Positions 1-9,303 of a stretch of 64,000 bases of DNA are shown here, piece by piece. The translations under genes and the position numbers were made by a program. Each line of letters opens with the position of its first letter. Position 1 is the stretch's first letter. Below the pieces are notes generated by a model. That model saw only the letters and a list, made by a program, of their open reading frames with translations. It made no database searches and was not told the DNA's origin. The stretch comes from Roseomonas sp. (GTDB lineage Bacteria > Pseudomonadota > Alphaproteobacteria > Acetobacterales > Acetobacteraceae), in contig JAPSLO010000007.1 in NCBI GenBank assembly GCA_031180725.1, positions 186,001 to 250,000 of the forward strand, given 5' to 3'.

Positions 1-1
1 T

Positions 2-328
2 CCCGCAAGCGCGGGCGCGCCGGATGTGGAGGATGCGCTGGACCTCGCCCTGGGCCGCCGGGTCGCCACCGCTCCGCGGCGCGCTCCCCTACCCCAGGCA
101 CCGGCCGACGATGCACGGCTGGGCCGACAAGGCCTGGAGAGTGTATTCGAGGCGGTCAGCCGCGGTGTGCAGGATGCCGGGGCGGCCGATCGGGATTTTC
201 TCGCCCGGCTCGCCCTGCTGCTGGCCGAGGAGGTGGGCGATCCCGCCCGCGTCCTGGCCCTGGTGGCCAGCGCCGCGGGGCCGCAGGCTGCCCCCGCGCC
301 CCGCCCGGGTGTCGCCACCGCCGCCTAA
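2..328 (+). CDS. C-terminal part of a hypothetical protein (DUF2783-like), 5' end outside window
   Basis: The frame is open from the first bases, so the gene probably begins upstream of the window; an internal GTG at 26 is the first start-like codon inside it. The last ~60 residues (a helix with two Leu-rich turns, then a GDP-containing segment and an Ala/Pro tail) loosely resemble the small DUF2783 family that often sits between an FAD monooxygenase and hmgA in Acetobacteraceae. I recall that family from memory and cannot confirm it. It ends 38 bases before hmgA, so co-transcription with homogentisate catabolism is likely. Confidence 0.5.
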   Translation, partial: PASAGAPDVEDALDLALGRRVATAPRRAPLPQAPADDARLGRQGLESVFEAVSRGVQDAGAADRDFLARLALLLAEEVGDPARVLALVASAAGPQAAPAPRPGVATAA

Positions 329-366
329 CACCAAATCTGCCACCGACCGATCACGAGGAGGCACCG

Positions 367-1716
367 ATGAACGTCGTTCCGCAGCTCGCCCCGATGCAGC
401 AAGACACGGATGTGCTGAACTACCTCTCCGGCTTCGGCAACCAGTTCGAGACGGAGGCGTTGCCCGGCGCGCTGCCCATCGGGCGCAATTCCCCGCAGCG
501 CTGCGCTTACGGCCTATACGCGGAGCAACTCTCGGGCTCTCCCTTCACGGCACCGCGAAAGACCAACGAACGCTCCTGGCTTTACCGCATCCGCCCGACC
601 GTCGCGAATTGGGGCCGGTTTGAGAAGGCGCATATCGGCCTGTGGCGTACCGCGCCCTGCGCCGAGGTGGAGATGGTGCCCGCGCCGTTGCGCTGGGACC
701 CGATCCCGATCCCGGAGAAGCGCCTCTCCTTCGTGGAGGGAGTGCATACCATCACCACCGCCGGTGATGCGGGCACCCAGGCGGGGATGGGTGCGCATGT
801 CTATCTCGTCACCCGTTCCATGGTGGATGAGTATTTCTACAACGCGGATGGCGAGCTTCTCTTCGTACCGCAGCAAGGTGCGCTGCGGCTTGCGACCGAA
901 TTCGGCCTGATCGACATCGCGCCGGGCGAGATCGCAGTCATCCCGCGTGGCGTAAAGATGCGCGTGGAGCTGCTCGACGGCCCGGCGCGCGGCTATCTCT
1001 GCGAGAATTACGGCGGCGCGCTGACCCTGCCGGAGCGCGGGCCGATCGGCGCCAATTGCCTGGCCAATCCGCGCGACTTCCTCACCCCGGTCGCCGCCTA
1101 CGAGGACCGCGATGGGCCGGCGCAGCTCTATGTGAAATGGGGCGGCACGCTATGGCGGGCGGAGATCGGGCATTCGCCGTTGGATGTCGTCGCCTGGCAC
1201 GGCAACTACGCGCCCTACAAATACGATATGCGGCGCTACTCCCCGGTCGGGCCGGTCCTGTTCGACCACGCTGATCCCTCGATCTTCACCGTGCTGACCA
1301 GCCAGTCCGAGACGCTTGGCACCGCCAATATCGACTTCGTCATCTTCCCCGATCGCTGGCTGGTGGCGGAGAACACCTTCCGCCCGCCCTGGTACCATAT
1401 GAACGTCATGAGCGAGTTCATGGGGCTGATCTACGGCGTCTATGACGCGAAGCCCGGCGGCGGCTTCTCGCCAGGCGGCATGTCACTGCACAATACCATG
1501 CTGCCGCATGGCCCGGATGTAACCGCCTTCGAAGGAGCAAGCCGGGCGGAGCTGAAGCCGCACAAGCTGGAGGGCACCCTGGCCTTCATGTTCGAGACGC
1601 GGTTCCCGCAGCGCGTGACGGCCTATGCCGCCGGGATCGAGCAACTTCAGCGCGACTACGCCGCCTACGGCACCCATCTCGCCCGCCACTTCGATCCCAG
1701 CCGGCGCGAGTGGTGA
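367..1716 (+). CDS. hmgA: Homogentisate 1,2-dioxygenase
   Basis: Opens the aromatic ring of homogentisate to maleylacetoacetate in cytosolic Tyr/Phe catabolism. The 449-residue length is normal for the family. The N-terminal [19 protein letters not shown] signature is present. The non-haem iron ligands fall at His344 and Glu350 (in [10 protein letters not shown]) and His381 (in MLPHGPD), matching human His335/Glu341/His371 with one extra Gly between. A strong GAGGAGG lies five bases before the ATG. The stop overlaps the start of fahA, so the two are translationally coupled. The maleylacetoacetate isomerase gene that would complete the pathway is not seen here. Confidence 0.97.
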   Translation: MNVVPQLAPMQQDTDVLNYLSGFGNQFETEALPGALPIGRNSPQRCAYGLYAEQLSGSPFTAPRKTNERSWLYRIRPTVANWGRFEKAHIGLWRTAPCAEVEMVPAPLRWDPIPIPEKRLSFVEGVHTITTAGDAGTQAGMGAHVYLVTRSMVDEYFYNADGELLFVPQQGALRLATEFGLIDIAPGEIAVIPRGVKMRVELLDGPARGYLCENYGGALTLPERGPIGANCLANPRDFLTPVAAYEDRDGPAQLYVKWGGTLWRAEIGHSPLDVVAWHGNYAPYKYDMRRYSPVGPVLFDHADPSIFTVLTSQSETLGTANIDFVIFPDRWLVAENTFRPPWYHMNVMSEFMGLIYGVYDAKPGGGFSPGGMSLHNTMLPHGPDVTAFEGASRAELKPHKLEGTLAFMFETRFPQRVTAYAAGIEQLQRDYAAYGTHLARHFDPSRREW

Positions 1717-3056
1717 GGGCGAAGGCCGTGGTGCTCATCGACGAGACTCATGACCCCGCGCGGCGAAGCTGGGTGGCCTCCGCCAATGGCCATCCGGACT
1801 TCCCGATCCAGAACTTGCCGCTCGGCGTGTTCACGCCGGACGGCGAAGAACAGCCGCGGGCCGGCGTGGCGATCGGCGACATGATCCTCGATCTTGCGGC
1901 GGCGGCGGAGGACGGTCTGCTGGCCGGCGACGCCGCGCTGTCGCGGGCCGTAGAGGCGCTGGCGGATGGCAGGCTCAACGCCTTCTTCGCACTGGGCGCC
2001 GCGCCACGGCGGGCGCTGCGCGCCCGACTCTTCGCACTGCTGAGCGAGGGCAACCCACGGAGCATGGCGGCGGAAGCCTGCCTGCGCCCGGCCTCCGCTT
2101 GCGCCATGCAGCTGCCGGCGCGCATCGGCGACTACACGGATTTCTATGTGGGCATCCACCATGCGACCAATGTCGGCCGCGTCTTCCGCCCCGACAATCC
2201 GCTGCTGCCCAACTACAAGCATGTGCCCATCGGCTATCACGGCCGCGCATCCTCCGTGGTGGTCTCTGGCACGCCGATCCGCCGCCCCAATGGCCAGCGC
2301 AAGGGATCGGAGGAGACGGCGCCGAGCTTCGGCCCCTGCCGCAACCTGGATTACGAGCTGGAAGTCGGCATCTGGATCGGCCCCCGCAATGCGCTGGGCG
2401 AGCCGATCCCGGTGAGCCAGGCGGCGGAGCATGTCGCCGGCTTCTGCCTGCTGAACGATTGGTCGGCGCGCGACATCCAGGCCTGGGAGTACCAGCCGCT
2501 CGGCCCGTTCCTGGCGAAGAATTTCGGCAGCACGATCAGCCCCTGGGTCATTACACCGGAGGCGCTGGCCCCCTTCCGCATCGCCCAGCCGCCACGGCCG
2601 CAGGGAGATCCCGCGCCGCTGCCCTATCTGCTGGACAACAAGGACCAGGCCGAAGGTGCCTTCGAGATCGAGCTGGAAGTCCTGCTGCTGACCCCGGGCC
2701 TGCGCGAACGTGGCCTGGCGCCGCATCGGCTAGCACTGAGCAGCACGCGGCACATGTACTGGACCGTGGCGCAGATGGTCGCGCACCACGCCAGCAATGG
2801 CTGCAACCTCCAGCCCGGGGACCTGCTCGGCTCTGGCACCATCTCTGCGCCTGAAGCCTCCGGCTGCGGCAGCCTGCTGGAGATGACGCGCGGTGGGAAG
2901 GAACCGGTGCGCCTCGCCTCCGGCGAGGAGCGTCGCTTCCTCCAGGATGGCGACGAGGTGCTGCTGCGCGCCCATGCCCGGCGGCAGGGCTTCGCGTCCA
3001 TCGGCTTCGGCGAGTGCCGCGGCGCCGTGCTGCCGGCGCCGCAGCCCGCAGCGTGA
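1710..3056 (+). CDS. fahA: Fumarylacetoacetase
   Basis: Hydrolyses fumarylacetoacetate to fumarate and acetoacetate, the last step of homogentisate breakdown. Family features are clear: N-terminal [11 protein letters not shown], the [15 protein letters not shown] segment that carries catalytic and metal residues, [24 protein letters not shown], and [13 protein letters not shown]. Length (up to 448 residues) is as expected. GTG at 1710 overlaps the hmgA stop; GTG at 1728 or 1731 is equally plausible, because a GAGG lies about nine bases before 1728. Coupled to hmgA. Confidence 0.96.
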   Translation: MVRAKAVVLIDETHDPARRSWVASANGHPDFPIQNLPLGVFTPDGEEQPRAGVAIGDMILDLAAAAEDGLLAGDAALSRAVEALADGRLNAFFALGAAPRRALRARLFALLSEGNPRSMAAEACLRPASACAMQLPARIGDYTDFYVGIHHATNVGRVFRPDNPLLPNYKHVPIGYHGRASSVVVSGTPIRRPNGQRKGSEETAPSFGPCRNLDYELEVGIWIGPRNALGEPIPVSQAAEHVAGFCLLNDWSARDIQAWEYQPLGPFLAKNFGSTISPWVITPEALAPFRIAQPPRPQGDPAPLPYLLDNKDQAEGAFEIELEVLLLTPGLRERGLAPHRLALSSTRHMYWTVAQMVAHHASNGCNLQPGDLLGSGTISAPEASGCGSLLEMTRGGKEPVRLASGEERRFLQDGDEVLLRAHARRQGFASIGFGECRGAVLPAPQPAA

Positions 3057-3079
3057 CCGAGGACACGGGGAGGAACATC

Positions 3080-3300
3080 TTGGATAGGATCGGCCATCCC
3101 GGCGCGCCGCGCTGCCGCCGGCCTGGCCGCCGCGCGCTCGCCGTTGCGGAACGCAGCGGCCGCCTATCCGGATTGGTCGCTGCGCTGGATCGTTTCCCAG
3201 GCCGCGGGTGGTGGCTCCGACGTGCTCGCGCGACTGGTGAGCACGGCACTGTTCCAGCGGCTCGGCATGCCGATGGTGATCGGCAATTGGCCGTGCTGCT
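3080..3300 (+). pseudogene. Decayed Bug/TctC-family receptor fragment
   Basis: Just after fahA one frame reads as a leader-like segment (IPARRAAAGLAAA) and then AYPDWSLRWIVSQAAGGGSD followed by VLARLVSTALFQRLGMPMV. This is the N-terminal signature of tripartite-tricarboxylate transporter receptors (YPDRPIRWIVPFAAGGGSD type). The leader has no good in-frame ATG, and similarity stops after about 70 residues at a Cys/Pro/Arg-rich stretch; the other ~250 residues of the family are missing. I read it as a truncated pseudogene. From 3300 to 3409 I see nothing coding. Confidence 0.7.
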
Positions 3301-3409
3301 GTCCGGATTCGCGCGGGCGGCGGCTGCCTTCCCGGCGCCTCGCCGCTGGCCGACGGCAAGCGGCGACTTCAGAGCCGTCTCGGCGCCTCCGCGACGGACC
3401 GATGCTGCT

Positions 3410-4165
3410 TTACCACCGTGAGCCAAGCTGGCGAAATTCGAGAGGCGCAGGCCGAGGCTCCTGTTCTCGCTGCGCTGCTCCTTCCAATCCGGCGATACAG
3501 TCCCGCTCCGCCTCGGCTCGCCCGGCTTCCGCAGCCCCGGCGAGCGCCTTGCAAAGCAAGGGCGCGCGCGTCGGCCAGCCTTCCTCCGCTGGCGGGGCGG
3601 CACCGGCAGCAAAGGCTGGCCGTCCCGGTCCGAGTGCGGCGGCCGCGACGAAGCGTGGCCCTGCCGGTCCGAGATGCGGGACCGCCACATCCTCCTGCGC
3701 CGCCAGCAGCGCCGCTGGGCCACCGGCGCCGTAGCCAAGCGCAACCATGAGGCCAGCGCCGGCATCGCGCCGGAGTGCAAGTAGGGCGCCGAAAAGGTTA
3801 GGCACCAGGTCTTGTGGCGTGGACGCGGCATGGGGCGCGCGACCCCGCCCCATGTGCCAGTCGATTTCGAGCACCGCCGCGCCTTCCTCGATCAGCGCGG
3901 CAACAACGCGCCGGTGGCCTTCCTCCATGCCGGGCCTGTCACTGACAATGACGGCTGCGGCATCCCCCAAGCTCCAGCCCGAGGGTAGGAGCAGCGGCGC
4001 CAGCGTGTCATTGGAGGCGATCGGCCCCGTGGCGCTGGAGGACGCCGGTCGGAGCCAGAGCGGCTCAATGTGGGTATCACCGAGCGCGACGGCAGTGTCC
4101 GGCTGCAGGGCGGTGAGAACCATGGCCAAGGCCGCAGCCACGCGTGCAGGGCGAAAAGGCATCAT
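3410..4165 (-). CDS. Secreted alpha/beta-hydrolase-like protein of unknown function
   Basis: About 251 residues from the first of two adjacent ATGs at 4165; an AGGAG lies ten bases upstream, better than the more distal in-frame ATG at 4213. The N-terminus is a signal peptide (MMPFRPARVAAALAMVLTAL, ending near AVA). The body resembles a dienelactone-hydrolase-like fold: a VIVSDRPG strand, helix, EIDWHMG, then ALGYGAGGPAAL where the nucleophile elbow should be. That elbow reads G-Y-G-A-G-G, so the usual Ser/Cys is replaced by Ala or displaced and catalysis is doubtful. Function unknown; probably periplasmic. Confidence 0.6.
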   Translation of the reverse strand: MMPFRPARVAAALAMVLTALQPDTAVALGDTHIEPLWLRPASSSATGPIASNDTLAPLLLPSGWSLGDAAAVIVSDRPGMEEGHRRVVAALIEEGAAVLEIDWHMGRGRAPHAASTPQDLVPNLFGALLALRRDAGAGLMVALGYGAGGPAALLAAQEDVAVPHLGPAGPRFVAAAALGPGRPAFAAGAAPPAEEGWPTRAPLLCKALAGAAEAGRAEAERDCIAGLEGAAQREQEPRPAPLEFRQLGSRW

Positions 4166-4493
4166 GGCGCGTGATCTCCTGGACCGGGCGATCGGACCCG
4201 GCACACGCGGCATTGAGCTCTGACCTTGTCGGAGGCGCTGTGAGCTGAGTCACACGCGGTCGTTCCAGAGCCATCGGCTTCGCCCCGTGCGAACCGACGG
4301 ACACGGCACCGACGAGAAGCAGGATCAGGCCGAGCGGCAGGTCGGTCCGATGCCGCCATGCCATGCAAGGCACTGCCGCAACGACGCTCATGGGTGCAGC
4401 GAGGTGGCGCCGGGCCACAGGCCGGGGCGGGCGGCGTGGCTCAGCGCCGCATTCAGTCGTACAATGGTGCCGGTCGAGGGGCTCACGGCAGGA

Positions 4494-4568
<75 letters not shown>

Positions 4569-5532
4569 GCGCCGGTGCAGAAGTGAGCCGCTTCCTAGCC
4601 TCCGACCAATCCTAGCGCAACCCCACCAAAGAAGAACGTGGCACGAACTGGCACAACGGCATGCGGACTGTGGGCACGCCATTCGAGCAGTCCTTCTTCA
4701 GGTAAATATTCCCACGACTGAGGCGGGCACAGCTATCGCGCCCCTTGCGACACAGCCTTCATGTGACGCCGGCGCGCTGTTCTGGAGCACGGCTGCGGCC
4801 CAAACTACGCGCACCCTGTATTCACCCGCAACCGTCGGTCGGTAGCCCGGCGGGCCGGCAGTCAGAAGACATATAGAGAACATCTATTTGCTGGCCGGAC
4901 GACCTGTCCGGCCGCCAGTGCGGCTGTGCACTTCGCACGGCACCGGTCCTGCCCCGCTTGCGGCGGCCGGAGCACTCTGCCGGTCGCCGTCCCGGCCAGT
5001 GACTTTCGCCTGCATCGGGCTGAACCACTTTATAACGCTCCGAAGACCCATCCGAGCCCATCTTTGCGGCTTCGCTGAGCAGGGATCGCAGGTCTGGCGC
5101 CAGACACCGCGGCGCGGCGCTGAAGGAGCATCGCTAGGCATTAACACTTATGATGGTTGATGGCCCCAGAAGGGATGCGGTCGGAGAGCCACGCCGGCAA
5201 GCAGCACACTGTCAATTGGCTGGCTGCTGGACACACGGAAGCTGCGCGCGTGGCTGTTCCATTGCTGCGCGCCCTTGGCCATGGCCGGGCTGGCAGACTC
5301 GCTGAACTGCCACCAATAGATGCGCGTCCAGGCTGGAAAGTCAGCGGGTAACCCCCTTCGACACTCGGCCCGCCACTGATGGACCAAAGCACGAGCGCTC
5401 CAGCGCGATACCCGCAGCGGTGTAGATCTCACTCCCTTGGTAGAGCGGCAGGTCTCCTTTGAAACTCCGGCGGCTACCTGCCGCATCCGTGTCGAGCCAT
5501 CGACATCAATGATAATGCAACGACGCCCGGCC
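4569..5532. other. Gene-poor stretch upstream of tRNA-Thr
   Basis: No convincing gene. Several short frames are open on both strands but none has both a start with a ribosome-binding site and a recognisable sequence. Base composition is a little less GC-rich than the neighbouring genes. The only hint of structure is a possible IS5-type transposase trace at 5150-5420. Confidence 0.5.
5150..5420 (-). mobile_element. Possible decayed IS5-type transposase fragment
   Basis: On the minus strand a short reading contains LPADFPAWTRIYWWQF, which resembles the conserved LP-x-D(F/L)PPW-x-(T)-(V/I)-Y-x-WF block near the N-terminus of IS5-family transposases. The following residues drift between frames with no intact DDE region. 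Only a trace; chance similarity cannot be excluded. Confidence 0.28.
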
Positions 5533-6318
5533 TCAGGCGCCCTCGGCCGGGTCGTACATCACGCCAGCGGCCGCGAAGCCGCCGTCCACGTTGAGGATAT
5601 GCCCCGTGACGAAGCCGCAGTCATCGCCACAGAGGAAAGCGACCGCGCCCGCGATTTCGGCCGGCGTGCCATAACGCTTCACGGCCATGCGGTCGAGGAA
5701 GGCGGCACGCTGCCGGGGACCATGTGCAGTGCGGGCGATCTGGGTGGGACCGGGCGCCACGCCGTTCACCGCGACCCCGTAAGCCGCCAGTTCCACCGCC
5801 AGCACCTTCGTCAGGGTCTCGATCCCGCCCTTGCTGGCCCCATAGGCCGCGCGCCCGGTACCGCCGAACTGACCAGAGACGGAGGAGATCGTGACGATCC
5901 GCCCACCCCGCTCCCCTTCGGCGCCGCGCGCCATGGCACGTGCCGCGGCCTGGGCCGTGACAAAGCAGCCGATCAGGTTGGTGCGCAGGATCCGCTCGAA
6001 ATCGGCAAGCCGCATCTCCAGCACCGGAATGCGGTCGGTGATGCCGGCATTGCAGACTGCGATGTGCAGCCGCCCGAAAGAGGCCTCGGCCGCGGCGACC
6101 GCTGCGGCAGCATCCTCCTCGGAGGCAGCGTCCATGCGGAAGGGCAGCGCCCGACCGCCGGTCGAGCGGATGGCGTCGGCGACGCGGGTCGCGCCTTCCA
6201 GGTTGAGGTCGCCGACGACGACCGCGGCGCCATCGGCCGCGAGACGCTCGCAGATCCCGGCGCCAATACCCGATCCGCCGCCAGTAACCAGGGCCGTACG
6301 GCCGGCGAGACGCGTCAC
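5533..6318 (-). CDS. SDR-family NAD(P)-dependent oxidoreductase
   Basis: A classical short-chain dehydrogenase of 261 residues. It has the cofactor-binding TGGGSGIG near residue 12, an acidic Asp after the second strand (VVVGDLN) that favours NAD(H), CNAG, the catalytic Ser in TISSVSG, YGASK with Tyr and Lys, and a C-terminal NVDGG. The substrate cannot be told from sequence. Its ATG overlaps the stop of the upstream cyclase gene by four bases, so the pair is coupled and probably acts on one carbonyl or hydroxy-acid pathway fed by the Bug receptor. Confidence 0.9.
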   Translation of the reverse strand: MTRLAGRTALVTGGGSGIGAGICERLAADGAAVVVGDLNLEGATRVADAIRSTGGRALPFRMDAASEEDAAAAVAAAEASFGRLHIAVCNAGITDRIPVLEMRLADFERILRTNLIGCFVTAQAAARAMARGAEGERGGRIVTISSVSGQFGGTGRAAYGASKGGIETLTKVLAVELAAYGVAVNGVAPGPTQIARTAHGPRQRAAFLDRMAVKRYGTPAEIAGAVAFLCGDDCGFVTGHILNVDGGFAAAGVMYDPAEGA

Positions 6319-6989
6319 GCTTCGTCCTCCACGGCAATGACGCGCGCAGGCGCGCCGTCAGAGTCCGGGATGCGGATGGGCAGGCCGATCACCTGGTTCC
6401 GAGCCTGGCGGAGCGCGCCCATGTTGCAGAGGTACTCGAACATGATCACGCCGCGCGCGAGCAGGTGGTAGTGCGTGACATGGTCTGGCAGCGGCGGCCG
6501 CTTCTCCCCGGTCAGGAAGAAGCGGATGCAGCGATCCTGCGGGAAGTCGAAGCCGACCGCCTTGATGGCGCGCTCGCGCAGCCAGATCGAGCCCTCGGCC
6601 GTCATCCAGGGGGCATTCAGCCAGAACTCAGGCGTGTCGATGCTGGCGCGCTCGTCCCATCGCGTCCGGATCAGCGCAAAGTCCCCGGGGCGCAGATGGG
6701 CACCGGCGGCTTCAAGTCGCGACACCTCGATCGGACTATTCGCGGGCACGTCGGACACGTCCAGCACCGCTCCGGGGCCGACCGTCATGTCAGGGGTGAT
6801 GGCATCTGTGGTGAAGCCCTCGGGATCAACGTGGCGCGGGCTGTCCATGTGGGTGAAGGCGTGGACGTTCCAGCCGGCCCAGGTGGCCTGGCCCTCGCCG
6901 GCCTCGTGGCCCTTGGCCAGGCGACGCTCCACCTTCCAGCGGAAATGCCCGGTCTTGATGGGGGTGGAGAGGTCGATCAGGCGTGGCAT
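6315..6989 (-). CDS. Cyclase-family (KynB-like) metal-dependent hydrolase
   Basis: About 224 residues starting at MPRLIDLSTPI; the frame is open further upstream but that part runs through the Bug gene and is not family-like. The domain has the family start LIDLSTP and the metal-binding block THMDSPRHVD (canonical HxGTHxDxPxH, here with Phe in place of Gly: AFTHMDSPRH). A second conserved stretch is RTRWDER...FWLNAPWMT. Related enzymes hydrolyse formylkynurenine or other amides and lactones. It starts five bases after the Bug stop and overlaps the SDR start. Confidence 0.85.
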   Translation of the reverse strand: MPRLIDLSTPIKTGHFRWKVERRLAKGHEAGEGQATWAGWNVHAFTHMDSPRHVDPEGFTTDAITPDMTVGPGAVLDVSDVPANSPIEVSRLEAAGAHLRPGDFALIRTRWDERASIDTPEFWLNAPWMTAEGSIWLRERAIKAVGFDFPQDRCIRFFLTGEKRPPLPDHVTHYHLLARGVIMFEYLCNMGALRQARNQVIGLPIRIPDSDGAPARVIAVEDEA

Positions 6990-6994
6990 CGGGC

Positions 6995-7975
6995 TCAATT
7001 GTCCGTCCAGGGTCGTTCCTGCCAGACGGAGCGCAGCCGCGCCGCCTCGCGCATCACCAGGGCGCGCGTCTCGTCCGGCCCCATATAGCGCAGGGGGATG
7101 AACAGGCGCTCGGCCTCGGCGATCCAAGCGGGGCTGGCCATCGTCGCCTCCACCATGGCGGCCAGCCGCGCCCTGATCGGCTCCGGCGTGGCAATGGGCA
7201 CGACGAGGCTGCGCACAACGCCGGTCGTCAGGGGATAACCCGATTCCGCGAAAGTCGGCACGTCGGGCGTCAGGCTGAAGCGCCGGGGGCCGGCGGAGGC
7301 CATCGCGCGGACCCTCCCATCGCGAATCAGCGCAACGCTTTCGCCCATGTTCATCGAGGCGATCTGGATGTGTCCACCGACCAGCGCGTTCACCGTGGGC
7401 GCCTGCCCGGTGAAGGGGATGTGATTGAGCCTGATGCCAGCGGCGCGTTCCAACTCGATCATCAGCAGATGATCATCGGAGCCGATCCCGGCGGTGCCAA
7501 CCGATATGGAGGAGGGCCGCGCCTTCGCCGCGGCGACCAGGTCGGCCACGCTGCGGAACTCGCTGTTCGGCGCCACATGGAAGCCGCTGGGATCCTCCAC
7601 CAGGGTGCCGAGATAGAAGAAGTCCTCGAGCTTGTAGCGCGGCTGCCGCTCGATGGTGATGGTCTGCAAGCTCGGCGTGATGACAGTGCCGATGCTGTAG
7701 CCATCGGGCGGCGCGGTTGCGGCTGCGGTATAACCGATCTCGGCGCCAGCGCCGGGCCGGTTGACCACCACGAAGCGCGCGCCGGGCAGGTGCTGCTCGA
7801 AGTGACTCGCCATGGCACGGATATTGATGTCAGTGCCGCCGCCCGGCGGGAAAGGTACGATAAGCTGGATTGGCCGCTCGCTCGGCCAGTTCCCTTGCGC
7901 CCGCACAAGCAGCGGGAGAACGAGCGGCAGGCCTGTTCCCGCGACGAACAGCCCACGCCGGCCAATCCTGACCAT
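6995..7975 (-). CDS. Bug-family (TctC-like) periplasmic solute receptor
   Basis: A 326-residue extracytoplasmic receptor of the tripartite tricarboxylate transporter type. Signal peptide with an RRGLFVAG start and cleavage near VRAQG; then RPIQLIVPFPPGGGTD, VVVNRPGAGAEIGYTAAA, a PDGYSIG block and a C-terminal GPDET. No TctA/TctB membrane genes are adjacent, so it is an orphan receptor that must share a transporter or act as a sensor, as is common in bacteria with many Bug proteins. GGGAGAGAGG precedes the ATG. It leads the cyclase-SDR pair. The 223 bases between it and the enolase gene hold nothing I recognise. Confidence 0.92.
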   Translation of the reverse strand: MVRIGRRGLFVAGTGLPLVLPLLVRAQGNWPSERPIQLIVPFPPGGGTDINIRAMASHFEQHLPGARFVVVNRPGAGAEIGYTAAATAPPDGYSIGTVITPSLQTITIERQPRYKLEDFFYLGTLVEDPSGFHVAPNSEFRSVADLVAAAKARPSSISVGTAGIGSDDHLLMIELERAAGIRLNHIPFTGQAPTVNALVGGHIQIASMNMGESVALIRDGRVRAMASAGPRRFSLTPDVPTFAESGYPLTTGVVRSLVVPIATPEPIRARLAAMVEATMASPAWIAEAERLFIPLRYMGPDETRALVMREAARLRSVWQERPWTDN

Positions 7976-8198
7976 GACGCCTCTCTCCCTTGATCGCTCG
8001 GCCTTCGGTGACCGGCGGTTTTAGAAAGTTTATGCGCCGCGCGACTGCGCTCGCAAGGTGCGGCGCCCGAGCGGCGCGCCAGCCACAGTCGCTCAGGGAA
8101 GGACCGCCCAGACGGATCACCTCGGCTGCGGATCAAACAAGCTGTCGCGGCTACCAGCGGCATGAGGGGGCTGAGCAAGCATGAACCCGGACCTGCGT

Positions 8199-9272
8199 TC
8201 AGTCGGGGTCGCGAAAGGCGAAGCCAATGCCCGGACGCTCAGGGAGGTGCATGACGCCCGCCTCGGGCTCGAGGTCCTCCGAGAGCCGAGCACGCAACGC
8301 GAGCTGGGCGCCGTGCATCTCCAGCAGGCCGCCATGTGCATGGCCCGCCATGACGGCCGCGTTCGCGATGTCCCAGCCGCCGGCGTGAGAGACCGGTACG
8401 CCGTGCGCCTCGGCTAGCGCGAGCACCCGGAGCATGCCGGTGACGCCTCCGCAATAGGCCGCGTTGAACTGCAGCCAGTCCACCGCGCCGCGTGCGAGTG
8501 CGTCGCGGAACCAGGCCAGTGACCCCATCATCTGCCCGGCCGCGATCGGCATGCGCACCGACCGGCGCAACTCCCTCAGCGCCTCGAGGTCATTGTCAAA
8601 GACCGGCTCCTCGAACCAAGTAATGTCGCACTCCTCCACAAGCAGCGCGAGGCGCTTGGCCTCAGCAACGCTCATACCGCAGTTCGCATCAAGCATCAGC
8701 CAGGCGGATGGCCCGATGGCAGTGCGCACCGCGCGCACGCGCGCTGCATCCTCCTCGACGCCACGGCCTCCGGCGGCGACGAGCATCTTGACGCCGCGGA
8801 AGCCCGCCTCCGCTGCCTCTCGGCAGGTCGCGGCAAGCTGTTCCGTCGTGTAGCCGGGCAGGCCGACCGTGGCGTAGCAGGGCACGGCCTGGCGCGCGCA
8901 GCCGAGCAAGCGCCATAGGGGCTCGCCCAGCGCGCGCGCACGCAGGTCCCAGAGCGCCATGTCCAGCGCGGAAAGGGCTGCCACGAACACGCCGGTGCCG
9001 CCGCGCGGATGGAAGCGCGCGATGAGGCGCTGGCGAATCGCCTCGATTTCCCGACCGTCTGCGCCGGCCAGCGCCTCACTCACCGGGCCTGCGAGGAATT
9101 GTGCGGTCTCGGAGGCGAGGAAGCGGCCGGTCACGCCGGTGCCAACAAGCCCGTCCTCCGCGACCGCGCGGCAGCGCACGAAAGAGGGCGCATCGAGTCC
9201 GGCATAGCCCTTCGCGGCGCCAACCGGAGCCAAGCGCTCCACCGTCGCCTCGATCCTGGTGATCCGGGCCAT
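8199..9272 (-). CDS. Enolase-superfamily (mandelate racemase/muconate-lactonizing) enzyme
   Basis: About 357 residues. I chose MARITRIEA at 9272 because GGAGGGA lies at normal distance; an ATG at 9281 is closer to that site. N-terminal capping domain, then a TIM barrel with the metal ligands Asp in MLDAN and Glu in WFEEP. The third ligand position reads IAAGQ (Gln where Glu is usual), the KxK motif is reduced to GVKML, and a candidate catalytic His sits in VSHAGGWD. Reaction is probably dehydration or racemisation of a sugar acid or related acid, but these substitutions make the exact chemistry open. Last gene of the dpp-type operon, 31 bases after the ATPase. Confidence 0.85.
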   Translation of the reverse strand: MARITRIEATVERLAPVGAAKGYAGLDAPSFVRCRAVAEDGLVGTGVTGRFLASETAQFLAGPVSEALAGADGREIEAIRQRLIARFHPRGGTGVFVAALSALDMALWDLRARALGEPLWRLLGCARQAVPCYATVGLPGYTTEQLAATCREAAEAGFRGVKMLVAAGGRGVEEDAARVRAVRTAIGPSAWLMLDANCGMSVAEAKRLALLVEECDITWFEEPVFDNDLEALRELRRSVRMPIAAGQMMGSLAWFRDALARGAVDWLQFNAAYCGGVTGMLRVLALAEAHGVPVSHAGGWDIANAAVMAGHAHGGLLEMHGAQLALRARLSEDLEPEAGVMHLPERPGIGFAFRDPD

Positions 9273-9303
9273 GACGTCCATTCCCTCCGGTTCAGTGGCG
9301 CGC

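Noticed and set aside
2551-3831. 426-residue open frame on the minus strand after fahA
   Set aside because: Overlaps fahA antisense and is Arg/Ser/Pro-rich with no recognisable domain.
4888-5160. 90-residue open frame upstream of tRNA-Thr
   Set aside because: No ribosome site, atypical composition and no recognisable motif.
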